A DNA stretch of 64,000 nt from an uncultured Clostridia bacterium (GCA_948852945.1 CAQPBJ010000010.1:1-64000), one strand, 5' to 3'. Shown: positions 36,401 through 44,422, counted from the stretch's first letter. Numbers and translations: made by a program. The notes: generated from the sequence alone by a model not told the origin.

Positions 36401-36855
36401 ATATCGTCTTTTATAATTGCTTGGCTTAGGCTTCCTGCTAAACATGCACTTAAACAAATTAGTCCTTCACTATATTTTTCTAATATCTCTAAATCTATTC
36501 TAGGTTTATAGTAAAAACCTTCTACAAATGATAGTGATACTAATTTGGCCAAATTTTGATATCCTGTTTTATTTTTAGCTAGTAAAATTAAATGGTTATA
36601 TCCTTGGTCTCTTCCTGCTTCTTTATCAAATCTTGAATTTGGTGCTACATATACTTCGCATCCAATTATTGGTTTAATATCATTCTTTTTACATTCTTTA
36701 TAAAAGTCTACTGCTCCATACATAACGCCATGGTCAGTAAGAGCAATAGCTTTCATTCCTAGCTCTTTTGCTCTTACTGGCAAATCTTTTATTCTACTCA
36801 TTCCATCTAATAAGCTATATTCACTGTGGACGTGTAAATGTACAAAATCTGGCAT
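33400..36855 (-). CDS. dnaE: DNA polymerase III alpha subunit (DnaE)
   Basis: A 1151-residue C-family replicative polymerase. The PHP domain opens the protein (FVHLHVHSEYSLLDGMSRI). The palm carries the catalytic aspartates in ISMPDFDVDFCYERR (about residue 390-405), followed by QIITFGTMAARMVIRDVGRV. The finger and tandem HhH regions follow, with SLYRPGPMDQIPRYVKGK. A C-terminal OB domain includes YAGTIASVKKKYTKRNTIMA. Clostridia usually carry this DnaE together with PolC; PolC is not in the window. It follows rqcP by 14 bases and leads into a 396-residue unknown gene. Confidence 0.96.
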   Translation of the reverse strand: MPDFVHLHVHSEYSLLDGMSRIKDLPVRAKELGMKAIALTDHGVMYGAVDFYKECKKNDIKPIIGCEVYVAPNSRFDKEAGRDQGYNHLILLAKNKTGYQNLAKLVSLSFVEGFYYKPRIDLEILEKYSEGLICLSACLAGSLSQAIIKDDIEKAEEIAMWHKNLFKDDYYIEIQHNGLRQQIMVNQKLIQIAKKLDIPLVATNDAHYLKKEDSYFHEVLLCIQTGKRMSDEERMRFETEEFYIKSPQEMADYFSEFPEAIENTVKIADKCNYDFEFGVTKLPNYDVPEEFETHLDYFKDLCYKGIHKRYGENPTEEVMQRLEYEISVIDKMGYVDYFLIVWDYINYAKSVGIPVGPGRGSGAGSIAAYAIGITDIDPIKYGLIFERFLNPDRISMPDFDVDFCYERRGEVIEYVERKYGKDHVSQIITFGTMAARMVIRDVGRVMDYPYSETDKLAKMIPMEVHITIPKALEQNRELKELYDADSDVKKILDIAIKLEGLPRQASTHACGIVITKDPVDTYVPLYVNDGNISTQYTMNLLEELGLLKMDFLGLRTLTVISDTEKLVKENRGITVEYDKDMNDPKVYKLWASGDSVGIFQFESQGMTNFMKDLKPDCLEDIIAGVSLYRPGPMDQIPRYVKGKQNPGHNVYTHKSLEPILNVTYGCMVYQEQVMQIVRELAGYSLGRADLVRRAMGKKKLDVMAKEREYFINGQVDEDGNIVIPGCVRNGIDAESADKIFDEMSEFAKYAFNKSHAAAYSVVSYQTAYLKTYYPAEFMAATLNSFLGNLDKVPVYIYECKRLNIEILKPDINKSFTKFTVQDGKIRFGLGSIKNVGVAAIETVIKEREEKGDFKSFTDFCERIASGTVNKKCVECLIKAGCFDEMNQTRATLLASFEKILDTINNQGRNSIANQVTMFDLVEPEETVKYQYTVLEELDKKEILSHEKEMLGIYISGHPLEKLEEAIAKQTNINSIQIKDLNGENTSNFKDGQAVKYAGTIASVKKKYTKRNTIMAFVTVEDLYGSVEIVVFDSTYSRCDTILHEENIVLVEGRLSIKEDEDARIIVQNIKEFSEENSGDKKTAINIDITELSDEAKEKLKGAIIFFSGDKVNMKINVIDKKQKKSCGAIYLTEEILNQFKEIVGGENIEFE

Positions 36856-36869
36856 TTTTTTATTGCTCC

Positions 36870-37106
36870 TTATAATAGTTTTATACTTTCTTCCAAATCT
36901 TTATTTTGAACTTTTGGTATTGATGTTACTTCAAATTTTGAAATTTTGTCTCCAAATTGTATTTCTACAATGTCTCCTACTTTTACATCATAACTTGGTT
37001 TTACGATTTTTCCATTTACTGAAATTCTTCCGTTATCTGCAACTTCATTTGCAACTGTTCTTCTTTTTATTACTCTGCTCATTTTTAAAAATTTATCTAT
37101 TCGCAT
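36870..37106 (-). CDS. rqcP: S4-domain RNA-binding protein RqcP
   Basis: A 78-residue S4 domain protein matching RqcP (formerly YabO): MRIDKFLKMSRVIKRRTVAN, then EVADNGRISVNGKIVKPSYD and VGDIVEIQFGDK. RqcP binds stalled 50S subunits with RqcH and helps add alanine tails to nascent chains in ribosome quality control. It lies 14 bases before dnaE. Hsp15-like heat-shock proteins share the domain, but length and sequence favour RqcP. If CGG codons stall ribosomes in this organism, this rescue factor is of added interest. Confidence 0.88.
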   Translation of the reverse strand: MRIDKFLKMSRVIKRRTVANEVADNGRISVNGKIVKPSYDVKVGDIVEIQFGDKISKFEVTSIPKVQNKDLEESIKLL

Positions 37107-37180
37107 TTTTTTCCTCTATCTTTTATATTTTTACATTTTTTATATCATATTTTCAGCATTTCTACAATAGAAGTTTTCTT

Positions 37181-37534
37181 TTAAAATACTCTTCTTCTAC
37201 ATCCGCAATTGTTTGAATTACTGTTGTTATTTGTATTATTAGTACATCCGCAAGAACTTATATCACTTATAGTAGCTATATTATTAGAGCATCCGCAGCC
37301 ATTTTGATTATTTGTCCATTGTTTTGTTATCCATGCTACTATAAATGCTAATATAGTGTATAAAATTGTAAATATTAAAAATGTTTCATCTGCTACTGCA
37401 AAGGTAAATATTAAGAGAATTGAAAATACTATTCCTGCTATTTTTATTGGACAATTTATCAATGTTTCGAATATTATTGATAATATTATAATTGCAATTG
37501 GAAGGGCAAAGTATAATAGTAATATATTACTCAT
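37181..37534 (-). CDS. Small membrane protein with Cys-Gly-Cys-rich tail
   Basis: A 117-residue protein with three membrane helices (starting LLLYFALPIAIIILSIIFET) followed by a short polar tail carrying three repeated CGC motifs (NGCGCSNN, SSCGCTNN, NNCGCRRR) in an Asn-rich setting. The helical part resembles small DUF2651-type membrane proteins of Firmicutes. The Cys pairs could bind metal or be lipid-modified; nothing in the sequence decides. It lies upstream of rqcP and downstream of repeat element D. Confidence 0.65.
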   Translation of the reverse strand: MSNILLLYFALPIAIIILSIIFETLINCPIKIAGIVFSILLIFTFAVADETFLIFTILYTILAFIVAWITKQWTNNQNGCGCSNNIATISDISSCGCTNNTNNNSNSNNCGCRRRVF

Positions 37535-37623
37535 AGTTTTCTCCTTTTTATTTGTTTGATATATAATATTCGAAAGTTTTAATTTTGTGATAATTTTATT
37601 TATATTTAGTATTCATCAATTAA

Positions 37624-37785
37624 AATAAGAAAGATAATACTATTTCAAAATTTTGCTCTTCGCAATCTCCGAATAAAAAACTCCGTTTTTATATTGTAGA
37701 TTGCTCAAATTCGCACTTCAGAAAACTATGTTTTCTTTCGTTTGGTCGCTAGCGCAATTTTAAAATAGTATTTATCTTTCTTATT
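37624..37785 (-). repeat. Structured intergenic element, copy D
   Basis: On the minus strand, arm AATAAGAAAGATAAATACT... pairs with the far end (one bulge). The core reads GCGCTAGCGACCAAACG, a hairpin (GAAAAC-ATA-GTTTTC), AGTGCGAATTTGAGCAATC, an inner AAAAAC/GTTTTT hairpin, and GATTGCGAAGAGCAAA. It is almost identical to copy G in the core but has wholly different arms. It lies downstream of truA in a 306-base gap with no gene. Confidence 0.85.
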
Positions 37786-37840
37786 TTTTACAGTATGTTA
37801 AGTATAAATAAAATTTTCCACTTATTTATTTTATCATATT

Positions 37841-38575
37841 TTAATATTCAACTTTTAATAAGTATAATCCATGTGGTGGTAATGTCTTCCCAGCTTTTGT
37901 TCTATCTTTTGATTCTATTATCTCAGATATTTCTTCTGGCTTTATTTTTTCTAATCCAACATCAACTAATGTTCCAGCTATTATTCTTACCATATTATAA
38001 AGGAATCCATTTCCTGTTACTTCTATTATTATTCTTTCCCCCTCTTGTTTTACTTCTCCTTTATAAATAGTTCTTATACTACTTTTACTACTAGTTCCGC
38101 TAGCTTTAAATCCTTTAAAATCATGTTCTCCTTCAAAAAACTTTACTGCTTCTTGCATTTTTTTAACATCTAATTTCATTGGTATATGATATTCTAATCC
38201 TCTGTAAATAGCTGTGCCATTTTCTGAATTATTTATTATGTATCTATATGTTTTAGATTTCACTGAATATCTGCTATGAAACTTTTCATCTACTTCTTCT
38301 GCTGATTTTATCACTATACTTTTTTTCAATTTTGAGTTAATGGCTTTAGCAATTTTTTCTATTGGTATTTGTGAATCTGTTTTAAAATTTGCTGTTTGTC
38401 CTAAACTATGTACTCCTGCATCTGTTCTTCCTGATGCTGTTAAATCTACTTTTTCTCCTGTTATTTCTTCTATTGCTTTTTCGATTTCTCCTTGTATATT
38501 TAATTTAGTTGGTTGTTTTTGCCAGCCATTAAAAGATTTTCCGTCATATTCTATTATTAGTTTTATATTTCTCAT
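37841..38575 (-). CDS. truA: tRNA pseudouridine synthase A
   Basis: A 244-residue TruA, which makes pseudouridine at positions 38-40 of tRNA anticodon arms. The catalytic Asp is in TASGRTDAGVHSLGQTANF. Other conserved strings are LIIEYDGKSFNGWQKQPTK at the start, KFHSRYSVKSKTYRYIIN, and FLYNMVRIIAGTLVDVG near the end. Full length, single gene; repeat element D follows its 3' end. Confidence 0.96.
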   Translation of the reverse strand: MRNIKLIIEYDGKSFNGWQKQPTKLNIQGEIEKAIEEITGEKVDLTASGRTDAGVHSLGQTANFKTDSQIPIEKIAKAINSKLKKSIVIKSAEEVDEKFHSRYSVKSKTYRYIINNSENGTAIYRGLEYHIPMKLDVKKMQEAVKFFEGEHDFKGFKASGTSSKSSIRTIYKGEVKQEGERIIIEVTGNGFLYNMVRIIAGTLVDVGLEKIKPEEISEIIESKDRTKAGKTLPPHGLYLLKVEY

Positions 38576-38689
38576 TTAATTTCTTCTTTCTTTTATTATC
38601 ATTTTTCATGAAAATTATAGCATTTTATCCACATTTTATCAAATTTTTGTTAATTTTTTATATTGTATTTGCTTTCCTTTTATACGTAT

Positions 38690-38710
38690 TATATAATGTA
38701 AAAAATTTAT
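38690..38710 (+). promoter_or_regulatory. Promoter of the HAD phosphatase gene
   Basis: TTGCTT (starting near 38671) and TATAAT (near 38694-38699), 17-base spacer, followed by TTAGGAGC ahead of the start codon. Coordinates are good to a few bases. Confidence 0.6.
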
Positions 38711-38725
38711 TAGGAGCTTTTTATT

Positions 38726-39574
38726 ATGTCTATAAAATTAGTTGCTAGTGACTTAGATGGTACTATTATCAGCGAAAATAATTTTATAAATCAATCTAAT
38801 TTTGAGGCTATTGATATGATGAATAGTCATAATATTGACTTTGCCATTTGTACGGGGAAATCTTATTCAGTAAGTAAAAATGTGTGCGATAAGTGTAAGG
38901 CTACTTATGGTATTTTTAATAATGGTTCTCAAATTTATAATTTGAAAACAGGTGCTCCTATTTATAAAAATGTTTTAGATTTTAATAGTATAAAAGTAGC
39001 TTTTGATATTGCTAAAAAATATAATTTGCACGTTCATGCTTATAGTGATAATTTGCTTGTTACTGAAAAACTTCAATATTTAGATTTAAGAAATTTTAAA
39101 CTTCAAGAACTTCCTGGTTTTGAATTTATTGTTGTTTCTAATGTTTTAGATTATATTCAAAAAAATAATTTACCTATTTATCAGTTTGTTATTTCTAGTG
39201 ATTCTTCTTTAGAAAATGTTAGAACTGAAATTCTGGAATCTAATAATGTTTCTGTTTTAAAAATTTCTAAATTTGGTCAATATAAAGATAAAATTTTAGA
39301 TAAAGAATATGAATATTTATCTGTTGTTCCTTTTAATACTAGTAAAAGCAATGCTTTAGATATTTTAGGAAAACATCTTTCTGTTAACAAAGATGAAATT
39401 ATGGCCATTGGTGATAATTTAAATGATTTAGATATGGTTAAAAATTCTGGTATTGGTGTTGCTGTTGCAAATGCTTACTCTGATTTAAAGGATGTTGCTA
39501 AATATACTACTCAAAACAATGTTGCAGAAGGTGGCTTTGCAGAAGCTGTTTATAAGTTTATCAAATTAGATTAG
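38726..39574 (+). CDS. Cof-type HAD hydrolase
   Basis: A 282-residue HAD phosphatase of the Cof (IIB cap) group. The nucleophile motif is VASDLDGTIISENN. Motif II and the cap follow (AICTGKSYSVSKN, with the Thr/Ser position). Motif IV is IMAIGDNLNDLDMVKNSGIG, and it ends ENVAEGGFAEAVYKFI-like. Members remove phosphate from sugar phosphates, FMN or pyridoxal phosphate; the substrate is unknown. Single gene with its own promoter, convergent with cdaA, with repeat element E between the two 3' ends. Confidence 0.92.
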   Translation: MSIKLVASDLDGTIISENNFINQSNFEAIDMMNSHNIDFAICTGKSYSVSKNVCDKCKATYGIFNNGSQIYNLKTGAPIYKNVLDFNSIKVAFDIAKKYNLHVHAYSDNLLVTEKLQYLDLRNFKLQELPGFEFIVVSNVLDYIQKNNLPIYQFVISSDSSLENVRTEILESNNVSVLKISKFGQYKDKILDKEYEYLSVVPFNTSKSNALDILGKHLSVNKDEIMAIGDNLNDLDMVKNSGIGVAVANAYSDLKDVAKYTTQNNVAEGGFAEAVYKFIKLD

Positions 39575-39591
39575 TTTTATATAATTTATAT

Positions 39592-39707
39592 AAAAGAATA
39601 ACATATATATAATATTTAAAATTTTGCTCTTCGCACTGCAGCAAACTTTGTTTGCTTTCGTTTGGTCGCTAGCGCAATTTCAAATATTATATATATGTTA
39701 TTCTTTT
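39592..39707 (-). repeat. Structured intergenic element, copy E (short form)
   Basis: Arms AAAAGAATAACATATATATA... form a near-perfect inverted repeat. The minus-strand core is GCGCTAGCGACCAAACGAAAG, hairpin GCAAAC-AAA-GTTTGC, GTGCGAAGAGCAAA. Compared with copies D and G the whole third stem is missing, as if deleted between the similar strings GTGCGAA and TTGCGAAGAGC. It lies between the convergent HAD and cdaA genes. Confidence 0.85.
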
Positions 39708-39718
39708 TATTGTAGATA

Positions 39719-39756
39719 ATAAAAAATCATAACTTGTAAACAGTTATGATTTTTCT
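39719..39756 (-). terminator. Terminator of cdaA overlapping its stop codon
   Basis: Minus strand AAAATCATAACTG, a loop, then its complement and a T run. The last two codons and the stop of cdaA are inside the stem. Confidence 0.75.
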
Positions 39757-40661
39757 TCTTCATCTATTTTATTTCTGTATAATTTTTTAAATCTTTTTAC
39801 TTTTTCCTTTTTTTCTTGTTCAATATCTTTTATTGTTATTAAGTATTTTACTAATATCTTCTTTAATGTCTCTTCTTTAACATCTGCTATTAGTGTGCCT
39901 TCTTTAGCAATTGATATTTTTCCAGTTTCTTCAGAAACAACTACTGCTACACAATCTGTTTCTTTTGAAATACCTATTGCAGCTCTATGTCTAGTTCCTA
40001 ATTCTCTTGCAATATCTTTATCATCTGCTAATGGTAATATACATGAAGCTGCTGCAATTTTATTATCTTTTATAACAACTGCTCCATCATGAAGTGGTGT
40101 TTTAGTTGTAAAGATATTTACTAATAATTGTGGTGATATTTCTGCATCCATAAAAATTCCTGAGTCGATAATATCATTTAGCTTTATATCTCTTTCAACT
40201 ACTATTAATGCTCCTGTTTTTGTTTTAGCAAGTTCTGTCGCAGCAATTACGATTCTATAAATATTTTCTTTTGTTTTAACTTCTATACTTTTGTCTATTC
40301 CTATAAATTGGCTAAATTTATTTGTTCCAAGTTGCTCTAATCCTCTTCTTAACTCTGGTTGGAAAATAATCATTAATGCTAAAACACCCCAATTCATTAT
40401 AGCGGTTAAAATTGTATTAAATACATACATATGTGCTACTTTTGTTAAATATGTTAATATGACTAAAATTACTATTCCTTTTGCTAATTGACTAGCTCTT
40501 GTATGTCTTATTGACTTAAATAATTTAACAATTAGATAACTTACTATTAATAAATCTAATATTAGCATGAATAAATCTAGTGGATGTTCTTTTAAATTTT
40601 CAACATAATTTACTATAGTTGTTTCATAGAAGTTTGTTATATCTAATTTTATACCTTCCAT
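39744..40661 (-). CDS. cdaA: Membrane diadenylate cyclase CdaA
   Basis: A 305-residue cyclic-di-AMP synthase. Three membrane helices lie in the first 110 residues (LFMLILDLLIVSYLIV; VILVILTYLTKVAHMYVF; ILTAIMNWGVLALMIIF). The DAC catalytic domain holds LHDGAVVIKDNKIAAASCIL (DGA) and ELGTRHRAAIGISKETDC (RHR), both intact. It makes c-di-AMP, which controls potassium and osmolyte balance. Its usual partner CdaR (YbbR) is not next to it; instead a 35-residue membrane peptide gene lies 11 bases upstream. Confidence 0.96.
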   Translation of the reverse strand: MEGIKLDITNFYETTIVNYVENLKEHPLDLFMLILDLLIVSYLIVKLFKSIRHTRASQLAKGIVILVILTYLTKVAHMYVFNTILTAIMNWGVLALMIIFQPELRRGLEQLGTNKFSQFIGIDKSIEVKTKENIYRIVIAATELAKTKTGALIVVERDIKLNDIIDSGIFMDAEISPQLLVNIFTTKTPLHDGAVVIKDNKIAAASCILPLADDKDIARELGTRHRAAIGISKETDCVAVVVSEETGKISIAKEGTLIADVKEETLKKILVKYLITIKDIEQEKKEKVKRFKKLYRNKIDEEEKS

Positions 40662-40672
40662 TTAATTCCTTT

Positions 40673-40780
40673 CTATTTTCCAAATATATAAAATAAAAGT
40701 GTACCTGCTGTTCCTAATATCATTGCACCTATCATTACTGTAGCTATTATTATTCTTAAAAGTTTATTTTTTTTGTTCAT
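40673..40780 (-). CDS. 35-residue single-helix membrane peptide upstream of cdaA
   Basis: A short gene read directly from the sequence: a Met-Asn-Lys-Lys start, one helix (IIIATVMIGAMILGTAGTLL) and a short tail ending in Phe-Gly-Lys. It has an AGAGGGA ribosome site at the right distance and ends 11 bases before the cdaA start, so the two are likely co-transcribed. Length and layout resemble small DUF4044-type proteins of Firmicutes. It could modulate CdaA, but that is inference from position only. Confidence 0.7.
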   Translation of the reverse strand: MNKKNKLLRIIIATVMIGAMILGTAGTLLFYIFGK

Positions 40781-40878
40781 CTTTATCCCTCTTTCTTTGT
40801 AATCTATTGATATTTTATCTCATATATATTTTTTTTTCAATAGCATTTTTTGTTATATTTTTAGTATAAATTTTCATC

Positions 40879-40907
40879 TTGTATATTAAAATCTTTTATG
40901 GTATACT
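40879..40907 (+). promoter_or_regulatory. Promoter of pflB
   Basis: TTGTAT (40879-40884) and TATACT (40902-40907), 17-base spacer, with an 80-base leader and a GGAGGTG ribosome site before pflB. Confidence 0.65.
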
Positions 40908-40991
40908 CTGTAAGATTTATGCATAAAAAGTTATATTTTATGTCTAAACTAATAATAAATATATTTAAATTTTATAGATGGAGGTGTACTT

Positions 40992-43226
40992 ATGAAATTT
41001 AATGAATGGGATGGCTTTACAGGCGGAGATTGGCAATCAGAAATTGATGTTCGTGATTTTATTCAAAAAAATTACACACCTTATACTGGTGATGAATCTT
41101 TCTTAAGTGAAGCTACTAATACAACAGAAAAACTTTGGAATGAAGTTTTAGATTTATATAAAAAAGAAACTGAAAACGGCGGAGTTTTAGATATTTCTAA
41201 TGATATAGCTTCTACTATAACTAGTCATGAGGCTGGTTATATTAATCAAAAACTTGAAAAAATCGTTGGACTTCAAACTGATGCTCCTTTAAAAAGAGCT
41301 ATTATGCCTAATGGTGGTATTCGTATAGTTGAAAAATCTTGTGAGGCATATAATACAAAAGTTTCTGATAAAATAGAAGATATTTATCATAACTATAGAA
41401 AAACTCATAATGATGGTGTATTTTCTGCATATACTCCTGAAATAAGAGCTGCTAGAAGTTCTCATATTATTACTGGTCTTCCTGATGGTTATGGTCGTGG
41501 TAGAATTATTGGTGATTATAGAAGAGTTGCTCTTTATGGTGTTGATTTCTTAATTGAAAAGAAACAAGAAGATTTTGCAGCTTGTGTTTCTTCAGATTTT
41601 ACAGAAGAAATTATTCGTGAAAGAGAAGAAATTAGTGATCAAATTAAAGCATTAAAAGATTTAAAAATTATGGCTGAAATGTATGGATTTGATATTTCAA
41701 AACCTGCTAAAAATGCTAGAGAAGCTATTCAATGGCTATATTTTGCATATTTGGCAGCTATTAAAGATCAAAATGGTGCAGCTATGAGTATTGGTAGAAC
41801 ATCTACTTTTATTGATGTATTTATAGAAAGAGATTTACAAAATGGTACTATTACTGAATCTGAAGCTCAAGAATTAATGGATCATTTTGTTATGAAGTTA
41901 CGTTTAGTTAGATTTTTAAGAACTCCTGAATATGACGAATTATTTAGTGGTGATCCTGTTTGGGTTACAGAATCTATAGGTGGTATGGGAATTGATGGCA
42001 GAACTTTAGTTACTAAAAACTCTTTTAGAGTTCTTCATACTTTAACTACTTTAGGATCTTCTCCTGAACCTAACTTAACTGTTCTTTGGTCTACTAACTT
42101 ACCTGAGGGATTTAAAAAATATACTTCAAAAATGAGTATAAAAACAAGTTCAATTCAATATGAAAATGATGACCTAATGAGAGGTTACTGGGGTGATGAT
42201 TATGGAATAGCATGTTGTGTTTCTGCTATGAGAATCGGTAAACAAATGCAATTTTTCGGTGCACGTGCTAATTTAGCTAAAGCTCTACTTTATGCTATTA
42301 ATGGTGGTAGAGATGAAATGACTGGTAAACAGATTGCTCCAAAATATCAACCTATTACTTCTGAATATCTTGATTATGATGAAGTTATGGAAAAATTTGA
42401 TACTATAATGGGTTGGGTTTCTAGAGTTTATATTGATGCTTTAAACATAATTCATTATATGCATGATAAATATTCTTATGAAGCAATTGAAATGGCTTTA
42501 CATGATAAAGATATTTTAAGAACTATGGCTTGTGGAATAGCTGGATTATCAGTTGTTGCTGATTCTCTTTCTGCTATAAAATATGCTAAAGTTAAACCTA
42601 TTAGAAATGATGATGGACTAGTTATTGATTTTGAAGTTGAAGGTGACTTCCCTAAATACGGTAATGATGATGATAGAGTTGATTCTATTGCCGTAGATAT
42701 TGTTAAAACATTTATGTCAAAACTTAAAAAGCAAAAAACTTATAGACATTCAAAACATACAATGTCAATATTAACAATTACTTCAAATGTTGTTTATGGT
42801 AAATATACTGGAAATACTCCTGATGGTAGACGTGCTGGAGAACCTTTTGGTCCTGGTGCTAACCCTCTTCATGGTAGAGATCAAAATGGCGCTTTAGCTG
42901 CTCTAAATTCTGTTGCTAAACTACCTTATAAATATTCTGAAGATGGTATTTCTTATACCTTTGCAATTACTCCTACAGCTTTAGGAAAAACTTTAGATTC
43001 TCAAGTTAATAACTTAATTTCTATGATGGATGGTTATTTTTCACAATTTAGTCATCACTTAAATGTAAATGTATTTAACAGAGAATTATTATTAGATGCT
43101 ATGGATCATCCTGAAAAATATCCTCAACTTACAATTCGTGTTTCTGGATATGCTGTTAAATTTACAAAATTAACTAGAGAACAACAATTAGATGTTATTA
43201 ATAGAACAATTCACGAAAAAATATAA
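40992..43226 (+). CDS. pflB: Pyruvate formate-lyase
   Basis: A 744-residue glycyl-radical enzyme that splits pyruvate with CoA into acetyl-CoA and formate under anaerobic conditions. The catalytic Cys pair is in [18 protein letters not shown]. The radical glycine is near the C-terminus in [20 protein letters not shown]. Other family strings are [20 protein letters not shown] and [17 protein letters not shown]. It is complete, uses native codons and has no in-frame CGG. Its activase pflA follows 108 bases downstream, beyond a terminator hairpin. Confidence 0.97.
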   Translation: MKFNEWDGFTGGDWQSEIDVRDFIQKNYTPYTGDESFLSEATNTTEKLWNEVLDLYKKETENGGVLDISNDIASTITSHEAGYINQKLEKIVGLQTDAPLKRAIMPNGGIRIVEKSCEAYNTKVSDKIEDIYHNYRKTHNDGVFSAYTPEIRAARSSHIITGLPDGYGRGRIIGDYRRVALYGVDFLIEKKQEDFAACVSSDFTEEIIREREEISDQIKALKDLKIMAEMYGFDISKPAKNAREAIQWLYFAYLAAIKDQNGAAMSIGRTSTFIDVFIERDLQNGTITESEAQELMDHFVMKLRLVRFLRTPEYDELFSGDPVWVTESIGGMGIDGRTLVTKNSFRVLHTLTTLGSSPEPNLTVLWSTNLPEGFKKYTSKMSIKTSSIQYENDDLMRGYWGDDYGIACCVSAMRIGKQMQFFGARANLAKALLYAINGGRDEMTGKQIAPKYQPITSEYLDYDEVMEKFDTIMGWVSRVYIDALNIIHYMHDKYSYEAIEMALHDKDILRTMACGIAGLSVVADSLSAIKYAKVKPIRNDDGLVIDFEVEGDFPKYGNDDDRVDSIAVDIVKTFMSKLKKQKTYRHSKHTMSILTITSNVVYGKYTGNTPDGRRAGEPFGPGANPLHGRDQNGALAALNSVAKLPYKYSEDGISYTFAITPTALGKTLDSQVNNLISMMDGYFSQFSHHLNVNVFNRELLLDAMDHPEKYPQLTIRVSGYAVKFTKLTREQQLDVINRTIHEKI

Positions 43227-43236
43227 TAATTAGTTT

Positions 43237-43270
43237 GAGAGGAGTAACTATAGTGCTACTCCTCTTTTCT
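43237..43270 (+). terminator. Terminator between pflB and pflA
   Basis: Stem AGAGGAGTA paired with TACTCCTCT, then TTTTCT. It would reduce pflA expression relative to pflB. Confidence 0.8.
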
Positions 43271-43334
43271 ATAATATTTAAAAAGTCTTTTAATTTAACA
43301 ATTATTTTGACTTTAATATTTAAGGAGTCTTTAT

Positions 43335-44061
43335 ATGGATACTAAAAATACACTTAGAGTTCATTCTATTGAAACTTTTGGCACTCTTGATGGACCTGGA
43401 ATTAGATTTGTCGTTTTTCTTCAAGGTTGTCCTTTAAAATGTTTATATTGTCATAATCGTGATACTTGGGATACAAATTTAGGAAATGTAACAGAAGTTA
43501 ATGACTTAGTTTCTGAAATTAAAAGATATATCCCTTATATGAAATCTTCTGGTGGTGGAGTTACTGTTTCGGGTGGTGAGCCTCTGCTTCAAGCCAAAAT
43601 AGTAACTTCATTATTTAAAGAACTTCATAAATTAAATATCCATACTTGTATTGATACAGCTGGTAGTCTTCCTATAAATGATGATATTACTAATTTGCTT
43701 AAAGTTACTGATTTAGTTTTATTAGATATTAAACATATTGATGATGAAAAATCTAAAGTTCTAACTGGTTTATCTAATAAAAATAATCTAGATTTTGCCA
43801 AATTCTTAAGTGATAATAATATTCCTGTTTGGATAAGACAAGTTATTCTTCCTCGGATATACAAATGACGAAAATGATTTATTAAAATTAAAAGATTTTG
43901 TTGAATCTCTTTCAAATGTAGAAAAAATCGAGTTATTGCCTTATCATGATTTGGGCAAATTCAAATGGAAAGAACTTGGATTTGAATATAGTTTAAAAGA
44001 TGTTAAACCTGCTACTCAAGAAGACATTAATCGTGCCAAAAAGATTTTAAATATCTCTTAA
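43335..44061 (+). CDS. pflA: Pyruvate formate-lyase activating enzyme, read through a +1 shift at CGG
   Basis: A radical-SAM activase that installs the glycyl radical on PflB. The CxxxCxxC cluster motif is GCPLKCLYCHNRDTWD; GGGVTVSGGEPLLQAKIV and CIDTAGSLP follow. At codon 174 an in-frame CGG (43854-43856) is met after VWIRQVILP, and the frame would close three codons later. Skipping the C gives ILP-GYTNDENDLLKLKDFV, the usual PFL-activase LPG-x-[TN]-[DN] string, and the frame stays open to 44061 (IELLPYHDLGKFKWKELG). The joined 241 residues are normal for the family. The gene should be essential for the intact pflB beside it, which argues against simple decay. Confidence 0.9.
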
Positions 44062-44083
44062 CTCTTTATACTAAGCCGTTTTG

Positions 44084-44112
44084 TTGATTTTTTTGGAATA
44101 ATATGTTATAAT
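44084..44112 (+). promoter_or_regulatory. Promoter of the 73-residue gene
   Basis: TTGATT (44084-44089) and an extended -10 TGTTATAAT (TATAAT at 44107-44112), 17-base spacer. Confidence 0.7.
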
Positions 44113-44157
44113 ATTAGAAGCGTAACTTTTAAAATATTACTGTATGGAGGTGTAACT

Positions 44158-44379
44158 ATGGTTACTGGACAGGTGCTATCTTCAAGTATGCTACATCAAT
44201 TGATAGTTGAAAGGCAATTTGCTACAAACTTTCCTTCAGCTGTCAGATTGTTTGGCACCAAGTTCATCGCGGTGAGACCCGTTCCCGAAAGCTGCATGCA
44301 GATTATGGTTGAACTGGCTGATCCGGATGAAAAGATTGAACCAAACACGTGTTACGTTCCGCAGCCGGATGCTATCTAA
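44158..44379 (+). CDS. Unknown 73-residue protein with foreign codon usage
   Basis: No recognised domain. A soluble small protein with a helical start (MLHQLIVERQFATNF) and FGTKFIAVRPVPESCMQIMV, then a Pro/Asp-rich end. Codons (GCG, CCG, ATC, CTG, GAC-type) and GC content are unlike the native genes. It has its own promoter, a GGAGGTG ribosome site and a GC-rich terminator, so it looks like a self-contained acquired cassette. It has no in-frame CGG. Confidence 0.65.
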   Translation: MVTGQVLSSSMLHQLIVERQFATNFPSAVRLFGTKFIAVRPVPESCMQIMVELADPDEKIEPNTCYVPQPDAI

Positions 44380-44391
44380 CAGTGTCCGGTG

Positions 44392-44422
44392 GGGCTTGGC
44401 TTTTGCCAGGCCCTCTTTCTTT
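44392..44422 (+). terminator. GC-rich terminator of the 73-residue gene
   Basis: Stem GGGCTTGGC-TTTT-GCCAGGCCC followed by TCTTTCTTTTATC; much more GC-rich than native terminators. Confidence 0.8.

Noticed and set aside
1210..43856. Four independent pseudogenes or random homopolymer sequencing errors
   Set aside because: Kept as the null explanation but disfavoured: all four breaks fall on the same zero-frame triplet CGG before a Gly codon, downstream frames show no decay, and three of the four are not in homopolymer runs. Raw reads are still needed.
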